Assembly (NCBI RefSeq): GCF_001667265.1
Contig: NZ_LZHW01000106.1
Coordinates: forward strand, 1-48,490
DNA: 48,490 nucleotides
Source: Mycobacterium sp. ACS4331
Lineage (GTDB): Bacteria > Actinomycetota > Actinomycetes > Mycobacteriales > Mycobacteriaceae
Direction: 5' to 3'
Every line of letters starts with the position of its first letter. Position 1 is the stretch's first letter. The notes beneath the pieces were generated by a model, which saw only the letters and a program-made list of their open reading frames with translations, did not search any database and was not told the origin of the DNA. The position numbers and the translations under genes are program-made. Below, piece by piece: positions 1 to 7,301 of this stretch.

Positions 1-101
<101 letters not shown>

Positions 102-132
102 CCCGGTCCCTCATTGCCGAGAGTTCAGATCA

Positions 133-1212
133 TCAGGGCTTCAGGTTGGCGACCATCGGCGCAACCTTCGTGCCGACCAGTTCGAAGCTCTTGCGGTAGA
201 CCTCCGGGTTGTCGGTGTACTCGTGACCGAACGAGATCAGGCTGCCGAACCCGCCGACCTCCTGGTAGAGCGCCTCGATCTTGGCCGCGACGGTCTCCGG
301 CGAGCCCACGAGGTGGAAGTTGTCCACCATCCACTCGGCCGACAGCTCATCCGGCGAGATCGTGCCGCCGGTCATCAGTTCGCCCAGACCGAGGCTGATG
401 AAGGTGGGGATGTTGTAGTTGCCCCACAGATCACCCATCGAACCGTTGAGGTAGGCGTCCCGCGCCTCTTCGTCGGAATCGGCCACGAGGACGTCGCGGC
501 AGATCCGCCAGTCGCCGCGATCCGGGGTGTGACCCGCCGACTCCGCCGCGGCAGCGTAGGTGGCCCAGTGCTCACGCAGCACCGACGCATGCACCTGCTG
601 GCTCATCGGGAAGTACCCGTTCTTGCCGGCGACGGTCAGGGTCGGCGACTTGGCCTGCATACCAGTCATGATCACCGGGATGCGGTCCTGAAGCGGCTTG
701 AGGTGCGGGCCGTGGATGTCGTCCGAGTAGGCCGGCATGTCGACGGTCCAGTACTTGCCCTCGATGCGGAAAGGACCCTTGCGGGACCAGATCGCCTCGA
801 TGATCTCGATGGCCTCGGTCATCATCTCGGGGTTGTTCTTGCCCGTGTTGAACAGCTGAGCGTCACTGGGGAACGCGCCCGGCGCGAAACCGGCGATGTA
901 GCGTCCGCCGGTCAGGTGGTCCAGCCACATGGTGCGGTGCGCCAGGGCAATCGGGTTGTGGTAGGCCAGGAGGTGAGCGGCGGCACCCAGTTTGATCTGT
1001 GACGTGATCTGCGAGGCTGCGGCGATCATGGCATCGGGGGCCGGGCTGGGCTCCCCACCGAGGGTGTAGTGCTCGGCGAAATATGCCTCAGACCAGTTGT
1101 ACTCGTCGGCCCACTTGGTGATCTGGAGATCCCAGTCGGCGACCTGCTTGGCGGTGCGCTTCCCGTGGGAGTATCCGCGCGAATAGGGGATGTTGAAGAT
1201 GCCGAACTTCAT
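133..1212 (-). CDS. LLM-class flavin-dependent monooxygenase
   Basis: A 359-residue luciferase-like (TIM-barrel) oxidoreductase. Such enzymes use reduced flavin, usually FMNH2 from a separate reductase, and O2 to oxygenate small organic substrates in the cytosol. The N-terminus MKFGIFNIPYSRGYS and the stretch YFAEHYTLGG are typical of the class, as are LDHLTGGRYIAGFAPG and the C-terminal VGSPETVAAKIE motif. The ATG is chosen over longer in-frame starts because AAAGGA lies just upstream and the family begins here. A flavin reductase is encoded nearby (2727-3239), making a two-component system plausible. The substrate cannot be told from sequence; limonene- or ketone-monooxygenase-like relatives exist. 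A promoter and palindrome lie 100-170 bp upstream. Confidence 0.9.
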   Translation of the reverse strand: MKFGIFNIPYSRGYSHGKRTAKQVADWDLQITKWADEYNWSEAYFAEHYTLGGEPSPAPDAMIAAASQITSQIKLGAAAHLLAYHNPIALAHRTMWLDHLTGGRYIAGFAPGAFPSDAQLFNTGKNNPEMMTEAIEIIEAIWSRKGPFRIEGKYWTVDMPAYSDDIHGPHLKPLQDRIPVIMTGMQAKSPTLTVAGKNGYFPMSQQVHASVLREHWATYAAAAESAGHTPDRGDWRICRDVLVADSDEEARDAYLNGSMGDLWGNYNIPTFISLGLGELMTGGTISPDELSAEWMVDNFHLVGSPETVAAKIEALYQEVGGFGSLISFGHEYTDNPEVYRKSFELVGTKVAPMVANLKP

Positions 1213-1314
1213 AGCTCGTCCTTTCTGCGGCGAGGGTGCAGAACCGGGAAGTCTCATCACCCGGCCTGTTGGCCCGAACCTGCCTCGAATCGGCAGGTCA
1301 GATCGCGTTGATCG

Positions 1315-1338
1315 CACTTTGTACATCTGTTGAAAGTG
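1315..1338 (-). promoter_or_regulatory. Operator A: 24-bp palindrome
   Basis: On the minus strand this reads CACTTT-CA-ACA-GA-TGT-AC-AAAGTG, with both arms matching perfectly around a 2-nt centre. It starts 10-11 nt after the predicted -10 of the monooxygenase promoter, a position that would block transcription initiation. Related sites lie at 3279, 4908 and 5075. Confidence 0.65.
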
Positions 1339-1349
1339 TCGTCACGGTC

Positions 1350-1378
1350 AACGTAATGCGGGGCGAGCAGGGTGTCAA
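1350..1378 (-). promoter_or_regulatory. Promoter of the LLM monooxygenase
   Basis: TTGACA (1378-1373) is followed by a 17-nt spacer and TACGTT (1355-1350) on the minus strand. The layout matches the promoters at 4935-4963 and 5035-5063. The predicted start point falls within or at the edge of operator A. The rest of the 404-bp gap between the two genes holds the inverted repeats at 1493 and 1579. Confidence 0.55.
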
Positions 1379-1492
1379 CAGGAACTTGAAGAGAAATGTT
1401 TCGAGTCCATATCGCCCTGTGGCACAGGGATATTGACCAGCCTGCGGGCCCTCCACCCCGTCCGAGCCCGGCAGCGCCCTGACCTGCACTTT

Positions 1493-1504
1493 CTACGCAC
1501 GTAG
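1493..1504. promoter_or_regulatory. Inverted repeat CTACG-CA-CGTAG
   Basis: A perfect 5-bp inverted repeat with a 2-nt centre lies 113 nt upstream of the TetR start. It could be a regulatory site, but its short arms make chance occurrence possible in this GC-rich sequence. Confidence 0.3.
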
Positions 1505-1578
1505 GAGGGCGGCGACGTGCAGCTTGCACCTTCCGGTCGACCGGATTGCGGTATTCTCGGCGCCGTACGCGAGGGGGC

Positions 1579-1592
1579 ACTGGTTAACCGGT
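1579..1592. promoter_or_regulatory. Near-palindrome upstream of tetR
   Basis: ACTGGTTAACCGGT matches its own reverse complement at 12 of 14 positions, with a perfect GGTTAACC core. It lies 25 nt before the TetR start, where an autoregulatory operator would be expected. It differs from the four operators of the rest of the locus. Confidence 0.4.
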
Positions 1593-1616
1593 GCGAAAGA
1601 GTATGGGAGTCCATGG

Positions 1617-2366
1617 GTGAAGAGATCGGGCAGCCGCTCGGAGGCGACAGCCATGGCCCTCGTGGAGGCGGCCCTGCAGATCATCCGTGAATCCGGGGTC
1701 AAGAGTGTCACCCACCGCAAGGTGTGCAGCTACGCCGGCGTCGCCCTGGGCAGCAGCACCTACCACTACGAGACCCTCGACAACCTGATCCTCGACGCGT
1801 TCGCGCACTACGTGGACGCCGTCTCGTCGAAGTACGAGGCCCACTTCGAAGGCGCCACGTCCGACGACGACCTGATCGAAGGCACATTGGCGCTGGTCAA
1901 CGCGCTGACCACCGACGTGGGGAATGCGATCCTGGAATGGGAGCTGTTCGCCGAGGCGGGCCGCCAGGCCGCCTATCAGGAGCTGGGCCACAAGTGGTCA
2001 CACCGGGCACGCACGGCGATCGAGCGGTACGTGTCGCCCAAGACCGCACACATGATGGAGGCCATCTGGGATGGTTCCACGGTGCAGCGGGTTCTCAACG
2101 GCGATGAGATGACCGACGACATGATCCGCGAACTCATGCGCGCAGCACTGGAATTGGACTCGACCAGGGGTTATCCCCGCCAGCAGGAGCCCATCAAACC
2201 CGCAAAACCGGCGAAGAAGGCCGGGGCGAAGCCCTCGACGAAGACAGCTGCGAAGCCCGCGAAGAAGGCTGGGTCGGCGGCGATCGCGAAGGCGACCGGG
2301 AAACCCGCGGAGAAGGCGGCGACGAAGCGCGCAGCGGCGACAGCGCGTCGCACCAAGGCCTCGTAG
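1617..2366 (+). CDS. TetR-family regulator with basic Lys/Ala-rich tail
   Basis: A 249-residue DNA-binding regulator. Residues ~8-55 hold the TetR helix-turn-helix (ALQIIRESGVKSVTHRKVCSYAGVALGSSTYHY), followed by a helical ligand/dimer domain to about residue 180. The last ~70 residues are a disordered tail of repeated KPAKKAG/AKPSTK/KAATK units, resembling the tails of the mycobacterial nucleoid proteins HupB and H-NS-like Rv3852. The GTG start is preferred because GGGAGT sits 6 nt upstream; an ATG at 1524 would add 31 residues outside the family. It is the only regulator in the 133-7289 locus, so it probably acts on the shared palindromes there (inference). Confidence 0.85.
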   Translation: MKRSGSRSEATAMALVEAALQIIRESGVKSVTHRKVCSYAGVALGSSTYHYETLDNLILDAFAHYVDAVSSKYEAHFEGATSDDDLIEGTLALVNALTTDVGNAILEWELFAEAGRQAAYQELGHKWSHRARTAIERYVSPKTAHMMEAIWDGSTVQRVLNGDEMTDDMIRELMRAALELDSTRGYPRQQEPIKPAKPAKKAGAKPSTKTAAKPAKKAGSAAIAKATGKPAEKAATKRAAATARRTKAS

Positions 2367-2381
2367 CCGCCTGCCGCGTCG

Positions 2382-2711
2382 TCACTGATTGATGACGAAC
2401 ACCTTCCGGATCTTCTCGTGCACGGTCCAGGTCATCTTCTCGCCCGGCTGGCACACGAGCACATCGCCGGGGCCGACTTCGACGGTCTTGCCCGACCCAC
2501 CCTCGACAGTGGCGCGGCCCTGCAGGATCACGACGGTCTCCTGCCCCTGGTATTCGCTGTGCACACCGGGTTCGGCCTCCCACACGCCGTGCTTCTGGCC
2601 ACCCTCGGCGTACAACACCGCGGAGCGGACGGGCGCGGTGCTCGCGGGCCGGTCCGCCTCGGTGAGCTCCACAGTCAGCGGGTCGTAGCGGTCGATCACA
2701 GTTGTCCTCAC
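2382..2711 (-). CDS. Cupin-domain protein (cupin_3 type)
   Basis: A 109-residue single-domain cupin. The two cupin motifs are visible as GVHSEYQGQETVVILQGRA and VEVGPGDVLVCQPGEKMTW, with the ending RKVFVI, as in the DUF861/ureidoglycine-aminohydrolase-like group. The metal-binding His set is reduced, so catalysis is uncertain; small-molecule binding or isomerisation is possible. It starts at GTG, 15 nt after the flavin reductase stop, and so is probably the second gene of that operon. The role in the pathway is unknown. Confidence 0.8.
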   Translation of the reverse strand: MRTTVIDRYDPLTVELTEADRPASTAPVRSAVLYAEGGQKHGVWEAEPGVHSEYQGQETVVILQGRATVEGGSGKTVEVGPGDVLVCQPGEKMTWTVHEKIRKVFVINQ

Positions 2712-2726
2712 TTCTCTCTATCTGTT

Positions 2727-3239
2727 TCAGCCGGCCACAAGGGCCGGTTGGTCAAGCCGACGGAACTTCGAACGGAAGAACACCAGCGGCTGTGAATCCT
2801 GGTCGGACGCGGTGCGCATGCTCAGCACGTGTGCCGTGACGATCATGTGGTCCCCGCCTTCATAGGTTTGGGCCACTTCGGCCTCGATCCATGCCTGACA
2901 CCCCTCGATCAACGGCGATCCCGTCTCCGGACCTGCAGCCCAACTGATTTCGGCGAACTTGTCGGTGCCGGACTTCGCGAAGGTCATCGCGACCCCCTCC
3001 TGCCCCTGTGCCAGGACGTTCACCGCCAACCTGCCGGTCGCCGCGATCAGCGGCCAACTGGTCGAACCGCGGTCCACCGACAGCAGGATCATCCGCGGTC
3101 GCAGGGACAGCGCCATGAACGACTGCACCGTCAATCCCACCGGGGCGTCGGCGCAGAATCCGGTCACGACCACCACACCCGTGGGGAAATGGCCCATGAC
3201 CGTACGGTATTCGGCGGACAAGTCCTCATCTGTCGGCAA
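2727..3239 (-). CDS. Flavin reductase family protein
   Basis: A 170-residue FMN-binding split-barrel flavin reductase of the HpaC/HsaB kind. It would reduce free FMN or FAD with NAD(P)H and pass it to a partner oxygenase. Diagnostic parts are YRTVMGHFPTGVVVVTG, the GLTVQSFMALSLRPRMILLSVDRGSTSWP flavin-binding region (here split by nature over residues ~35-65) and the C-terminal LVFFRSKFRRL. The start is TTG with GGAG seven nucleotides upstream. Its natural partner is the LLM monooxygenase at 133-1212. It heads an operon with the cupin gene, and operator D lies directly upstream. Confidence 0.88.
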   Translation of the reverse strand: MPTDEDLSAEYRTVMGHFPTGVVVVTGFCADAPVGLTVQSFMALSLRPRMILLSVDRGSTSWPLIAATGRLAVNVLAQGQEGVAMTFAKSGTDKFAEISWAAGPETGSPLIEGCQAWIEAEVAQTYEGGDHMIVTAHVLSMRTASDQDSQPLVFFRSKFRRLDQPALVAG

Positions 3240-3278
3240 GGCACTGCTCCGATCTTTCGATACGACTGGCTCGAGCTG

Positions 3279-3300
3279 AGTTTCTACATATGATGAAACT
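3279..3300. promoter_or_regulatory. Operator D: 22-bp palindrome
   Basis: It reads AGTTTC-TA-CATATG-AT-GAAACT, symmetric at 18 of 22 positions. It lies between the divergent flavin reductase and RibB-like genes. Read on the minus strand it shares 13 of 16 bases with the TTTCAACAAATGTACA part of operator B, so it belongs to the same site family. Confidence 0.6.
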
Positions 3301-3353
3301 ATTAGTTGGCGGGCTCGTCAACCGATACGCACCCGCGAAAGAAAGGTCATCAC

Positions 3354-4004
3354 ATGAAGACCACCCTGACCGTCCAGACCGACGAACCAGCCCCCGTCTC
3401 CCACCTGGGCTCCGACCGAACCCGCGTGGCCTGCGACGCGTTGAAAAGCGGCAGGATGGTCGTCCTGTCGGACGGGCGTGAAGCGACACTCGTACTCTCG
3501 GCCGCCACCGCCACCGCCGGGTCCGTCGCCCAGATGATCCGGATGGGATCCGGACTGGTGTGCGTGTCAATGAGTCGAGACCGTCTGCGGCAGTTGTCGA
3601 TTCCCCGGATGGCGGCCGAGGACGAGTCGCCCGCCAGCCGCTTCCACGTCGCGGGCGACGCCGCGGCCGGAATCGGGACCGGCATCTCGGCGGTCGACCG
3701 CGCCCACACTCTGCGCCTGCTCAGCGACCAGTCGAGCGTCAGCGCCGACTTCACCCGTCCCGGACACGTCATCCCAGTCAACGGCGACATCGACTCCCGG
3801 GTCTCACCCGGAACCGCAGAACTGGCCCTCATCCTGGTCGGGCTGACCAATGATCCCTCACCCGCGGCCGCATACTGCGCGCTGACCTCGGATCGGGATC
3901 CGTGCGAAGTGGCCGGGCCCGAGGAGGGTGCCGCGTTCGCAACGGAACACGGCCTGGCCTTCCTCGAACGGGAGGACGTCCTCACTGCGTTCTACCGGCA
4001 GTGA
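3354..4004 (+). CDS. RibB-like protein lacking catalytic residues
   Basis: A 216-residue homologue of 3,4-dihydroxy-2-butanone-4-phosphate synthase (RibB), collinear with it along its length. The fold core is kept: GSGLVCVSMSRDRLRQLSIPRM, GTGISAVDRAHT and RPGHVIPV. The catalytic and metal-binding parts are not. The acidic loop DDEDRENEGD of E. coli RibB is replaced by SDGREATLV, the GGHTEA histidine region reads SPGTAEL, and the CELTNDDG glutamate is alanine. It is unlikely to make DHBP; ligand or flavin-precursor binding, or another reaction, is possible. The ATG start has AGAAAGG upstream. It is divergent from the flavin reductase and shares operator D. Confidence 0.8.
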   Translation: MKTTLTVQTDEPAPVSHLGSDRTRVACDALKSGRMVVLSDGREATLVLSAATATAGSVAQMIRMGSGLVCVSMSRDRLRQLSIPRMAAEDESPASRFHVAGDAAAGIGTGISAVDRAHTLRLLSDQSSVSADFTRPGHVIPVNGDIDSRVSPGTAELALILVGLTNDPSPAAAYCALTSDRDPCEVAGPEEGAAFATEHGLAFLEREDVLTAFYRQ

Positions 4005-4022
4005 GGACGCCCGCCCCGCAGG

Positions 4023-4883
4023 TCACTCGTGGGGCATCTTGAAGGGGCCCATCGCGCCGGCGTCGACCACCATGGTCGTGCCGGTGACGTAGCGGCTGGC
4101 GTCAGACGCGAGGTAGAGCACCGCGTTGCTGATGTCCTCGGGCTGAACGAAGGGGATCGGCAGCGCATTCATGCCCATCAGGGCGGGAATCGAATCCTCC
4201 TGCGTGGCATTGGGTTTGCCACCTGAGAACAGCGTGTTGTACGCGTCGTTGTTGATCATCAGGGTGTCGACATTGGTCGGATTGACCGAGTTGACCCGGA
4301 TGTGATGCGGCGCCAGCTCACCCGCCAGAGTGCGCATCAGGCCGTTCGCGCCATGCTTGGAGGCGGCGTAGTGGCCCACGTTGAGTTCAGCCACCAACCC
4401 GGAGATCGAGCTGATGATGATCACCGATCCCCCCTGCCCCTGGGCGAGCAGGTGCGGCACGGTGGCCTTGATGGTCTTCCACACGCCGGTGAGGTTGACG
4501 TCGAGCTGATCCTGGAACTGCTGCTCGGTGAGCTCCCACATCGGGGCGATGTCATTGACCGTGCCGGCGTTGGCCACCACCACATCGAGCCGTCCCAGTT
4601 CCCTGAAGCCGTCGTCGACGAAGGTTTTCAGGGCAGCGAAATCGCGGACGTCCACCTGACCTGCGATGATGCGCCGCCCGGTCTCACTCACCAGACGCAC
4701 GGTCTCGTCCAGATCCTCCGGCGTCGACATCGCATACGGCACGGTGTCGATCTGCCTGCAGATGTCGACGGCCAGGATGTCCGCGCCCTGCTCGGCAAGT
4801 TTGATGGCGTGCGAGCGCCCCTGCCCTCGGGCCGCGCCGGTGACCAGCGCGACTTTGCCGGTCAGGTCGAGCGGATTGCTCAT
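4023..4883 (-). CDS. Mycofactocin-coupled SDR-family oxidoreductase
   Basis: A 286-residue short-chain dehydrogenase. The cofactor motif TGAARGQG is near residues 15-22, NAG near 100, and catalytic YAASK near 175. The insert after the second strand (DICRQIDTVPYAMSTPEDLDETVRLV) is the hallmark of the mycofactocin-coupled subfamily (TIGR03971), which includes carveol dehydrogenase and holds its NAD tightly, re-oxidised through mycofactocin. It would oxidise an alcohol to a carbonyl. The ATG has GGGAG seven nucleotides upstream. Its promoter (4935-4963) and operator C lie immediately before it. It is divergent from the second SDR. Confidence 0.92.
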   Translation of the reverse strand: MSNPLDLTGKVALVTGAARGQGRSHAIKLAEQGADILAVDICRQIDTVPYAMSTPEDLDETVRLVSETGRRIIAGQVDVRDFAALKTFVDDGFRELGRLDVVVANAGTVNDIAPMWELTEQQFQDQLDVNLTGVWKTIKATVPHLLAQGQGGSVIIISSISGLVAELNVGHYAASKHGANGLMRTLAGELAPHHIRVNSVNPTNVDTLMINNDAYNTLFSGGKPNATQEDSIPALMGMNALPIPFVQPEDISNAVLYLASDASRYVTGTTMVVDAGAMGPFKMPHE

Positions 4884-4907
4884 GAGTTCACTCCCAAGTG
4901 CTGAATT

Positions 4908-4927
4908 ATTCCGACATTTGTAGGAAT
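4908..4927 (-). promoter_or_regulatory. Operator C: 20-bp palindrome
   Basis: Minus-strand reading ATTCC-T-ACA-AA-TGT-C-GGAAT is symmetric at 16 of 20 positions. It has the same ACA-N2-TGT core as operator A and lies downstream of the -10 of the mycofactocin-SDR promoter, 24 nt before its ATG. Confidence 0.6.
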
Positions 4928-4934
4928 CGAGTGC

Positions 4935-4963
4935 ACCGTACGGGCGCGGCCACGCCCTGTCAA
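4935..4963 (-). promoter_or_regulatory. Promoter of the mycofactocin-type SDR
   Basis: TTGACA (4963-4958), a 17-nt spacer, then TACGGT (4940-4935) on the minus strand. This is the second member of the set of three equally spaced promoters in the locus. The 352-bp divergent gap 4884-5235 holds this promoter, operators B and C and the facing promoter at 5035. Confidence 0.55.
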
Positions 4964-5034
4964 TGGATAGGGGGAACTCAATCCGTCTGTGCATCAACGT
5001 GTTAGCGGAGCGCACGCGAATTCAGGGCGCCGGG

Positions 5035-5063
5035 TTGACACCATCGCGAACCACCCCTACTGT
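5035..5063 (+). promoter_or_regulatory. Promoter of the SDR-eutH operon
   Basis: TTGACA (5035-5040), 17-nt spacer, TACTGT (5058-5063). Ten nucleotides later begins ACACTTTCAACAAATGTAC, which matches the equivalent position of the monooxygenase promoter at 18 of 19 bases. Confidence 0.55.
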
Positions 5064-5074
5064 AACCGCGATCA

Positions 5075-5098
5075 CACTTTCAACAAATGTACACATTC
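5075..5098 (+). promoter_or_regulatory. Operator B: half-degenerate palindrome
   Basis: The left arm and core, CACTTT-CA-ACA-AA-TGT-AC, match operator A apart from one base, but the right arm (ACATTC) has diverged. It sits just after the -10 of the SDR-eutH promoter, as operator A does for the monooxygenase. Confidence 0.6.
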
Positions 5099-5235
5099 GG
5101 GTCGCGGGGCCAGCTGTGAGCTGGCACGATCCTCGACTATCGGGGCTGACCCGATCCATCCGGATCACTTGTTGACAGCGGACAACGACGCAGCGTGCCG
5201 AGCGGCACAGCACTGACAGAAGGGCACAGACACAG

Positions 5236-6006
5236 ATGACGACGCCTCGCCGACTCGTCGGACGAATCGCACTGGTGACGGGCGGCAGTAACGGCCAGGG
5301 CGCCGGACACACCCGCCGGCTGGCACAGGAGGGTGCGATCGTCTACTTCACCGACGTCGACACCGAGTCCGGATCCGCGCTCGAAGCGAGCCTGCGCGAA
5401 GAGGGCCTGGAGGTGCACTTCCGCAAGCATGACGTCGCCAGCTTCCAGGACTGGCAGGACATCGCGTCCGAGATCGACACCGACCAGGGCCGCCTCGACA
5501 TCCTGGTCAACAACGCCGGAATCCTGGACCTGTTCACTGCCGAGGACGCCACCGAGCAGTCCTGGCAGCGCACGCTCGACATCAACACCAAGAGCATCTT
5601 CCTGGCCGTCAAGGCCACGCTGCCTCTGCTGCGCAAGAGCACGGCGGCCTCGGTGATCAACACCTCGAGCATCTTCGGCCTGATCGGCGCCGACGGCTAC
5701 CTCGCCTACATCGCCTCCAAGGGCGCGGTGACCACGATGACGAAGTCGCTCGCCCTCACCTATGGCCGGGAAGGTATCCGGTTCAACAGCATTCACCCCG
5801 GCTACATCGACACCCCGATGCTTCGCGAGGAACTCGCCGGGCTTCCCGAGGGCTCAGCCGAGTCGATCCTGCAGACCGTCCCGCTGGGCCGCTTCGCGCT
5901 CGGCGAGGAGATCTCACCGTCCGTGGCTTTCCTGGCCTCCGACGATGCCGCCTACATCACCGGTGCCGAACTGATCATCGACGGCGGACACCTGGCTGGA
6001 CGCTGA
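5236..6006 (+). CDS. Short-chain dehydrogenase/reductase
   Basis: A 256-residue classical SDR. It has TGGSNGQG for NAD(P) near residues 15-22, NNAG near 92, the catalytic serine in NTSSIFG, and YIASK. The C-terminus ITGAELIIDGGHLAGR is standard. It would interconvert an alcohol and a ketone or aldehyde; it resembles hydroxysteroid or glucose dehydrogenase-type enzymes, but the substrate is unknown. It lacks the mycofactocin-type insert seen in its divergent neighbour. A GAAGGG motif precedes the ATG. It is followed after 47 nt by the eutH-like gene, probably in one operon. Confidence 0.9.
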   Translation: MTTPRRLVGRIALVTGGSNGQGAGHTRRLAQEGAIVYFTDVDTESGSALEASLREEGLEVHFRKHDVASFQDWQDIASEIDTDQGRLDILVNNAGILDLFTAEDATEQSWQRTLDINTKSIFLAVKATLPLLRKSTAASVINTSSIFGLIGADGYLAYIASKGAVTTMTKSLALTYGREGIRFNSIHPGYIDTPMLREELAGLPEGSAESILQTVPLGRFALGEEISPSVAFLASDDAAYITGAELIIDGGHLAGR

Positions 6007-6053
6007 GCAGCGTCCCGCTATCTTCAACCACTGAATTGAGAGGGTGATTCACC

Positions 6054-7289
6054 TTGGAACTTCTCGGACAGCTGATCATCTGGGCGATGATGGCTTGTAT
6101 GGTCGTAGGCGCCGGCGCCTACATCCTGCGGCCGGACTCGCCACTGGCGGGTGAATTCCGGGACGGCATCGGCGTCCTGGGACAGATCTTCATCCCCGTG
6201 GCCGGCATGATGGGCATCATCCCCCTGCTGGTGCCCGCCATCAACGCGACCGTCGGCCCGGTCTACGAGTGGCTGCATTCGGATCCTTCGATCGCGGTCG
6301 CCACCTTCCTGCCCAGCGACCAGGGCTCCTACGCGCTGGGGCTGGAGGTCGCCAACAGCCACGGCGCATGGATCCTGGCCTTCACCGTGGGCCTCACTGC
6401 AGGTGCGGTGATCGCCTTCTCGATCCCGGTCGGCCTGGCGCTCCTGGACAAGAAGCACCACAAGTACCTGGCGCTGGGCACGATGTGCGGCCTGCTGGCC
6501 ATCCCCGTCACCTCGGTGATCATGGCAGTGATGCTGATGCAGTCCGGCGTTCTGCTCCGCGAGGAGATCGACACCGCGGGCCCGGGCACCAAGCCGTTCG
6601 ACCTGTCCTTCGGTGAGGTGCTGCTGAATCTCATCCCGCTGGTCATCATCATGGTGGCGATGGCGCTGGCGCTGAGGTTCTTCACCGACCTCACGGTCAA
6701 GGCGTTCCTGGTCTTCGCCAAGGTCATCGTGGTCGTCACGACCGTCTCGATGACGGCGAACGTGGTCGAGTACTTCACCGGTGTCTTCACCAAGATCTTC
6801 GGCTCGTTCCCGCTGGCACCGTTCATCGCCGACGCCGACGACCAGTTCCGCGCGCTCGAGGTGTGCGGCTACGTCGCGGTGATGCTGGCTGGCGCGTTCC
6901 CGATGGTGTACCTGATCCGCACCGGTCTGGCCAAGCCGCTGCAGTCGGTCGGTGACCGATTCGGCGTCTCCGAGGCGGGTATCACCGGCTTCCTGGCCGG
7001 CGCCACCAACATCCTGGCGCTGTACCGCGTCATTCCGTTGATGCCGCCCCGCGACCGCGTGCTGACCATCGCCTTCTCGGTGTGTGCGGCGTTCGCCATC
7101 GGCGACTACCTGGCCTTCACCGCGAACTTCCAGCCGAACATGATCGTTCCGATGATCGTCGGAAAGCTGGCGGGCGGCGTACTCGCGGTCGTGATCGCGA
7201 TGTGGTTGGCCGTGCCCTACCTCAAGCGGTTCGCCGCCGAGGACGAGGACGATATTGAATCGCCGGAACTCGAGGCCGACAAGGTCTAA
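6054..7289 (+). CDS. eutH: EutH-type permease
   Basis: A 411-residue membrane protein with about ten hydrophobic segments, matching the length of the EutH (ethanolamine utilisation) family. Family-like stretches include GQIFIPVAGMMGIIPLL, LPSDQGSYALGLEVA near residue 85 and the TGFLAGATNILALYR region near 315. EutH is proposed to move ethanolamine across the membrane. No ethanolamine ammonia-lyase, aldehyde dehydrogenase or shell genes are seen here. The neighbours are dehydrogenases and a monooxygenase, so it may import an amino-alcohol or related substrate for them (inference). The start is a TTG, with AGAGGG upstream. A strong terminator follows. Confidence 0.85.
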   Translation: MELLGQLIIWAMMACMVVGAGAYILRPDSPLAGEFRDGIGVLGQIFIPVAGMMGIIPLLVPAINATVGPVYEWLHSDPSIAVATFLPSDQGSYALGLEVANSHGAWILAFTVGLTAGAVIAFSIPVGLALLDKKHHKYLALGTMCGLLAIPVTSVIMAVMLMQSGVLLREEIDTAGPGTKPFDLSFGEVLLNLIPLVIIMVAMALALRFFTDLTVKAFLVFAKVIVVVTTVSMTANVVEYFTGVFTKIFGSFPLAPFIADADDQFRALEVCGYVAVMLAGAFPMVYLIRTGLAKPLQSVGDRFGVSEAGITGFLAGATNILALYRVIPLMPPRDRVLTIAFSVCAAFAIGDYLAFTANFQPNMIVPMIVGKLAGGVLAVVIAMWLAVPYLKRFAAEDEDDIESPELEADKV

Positions 7290-7301
7290 AGGGATCCGAC
7301 A

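Noticed and set aside
3354..4004. Functional riboflavin biosynthesis gene ribB or ribBA
   Set aside because: The catalytic loop, histidine and glutamate are replaced and there is no GTP cyclohydrolase II domain or rib neighbour.
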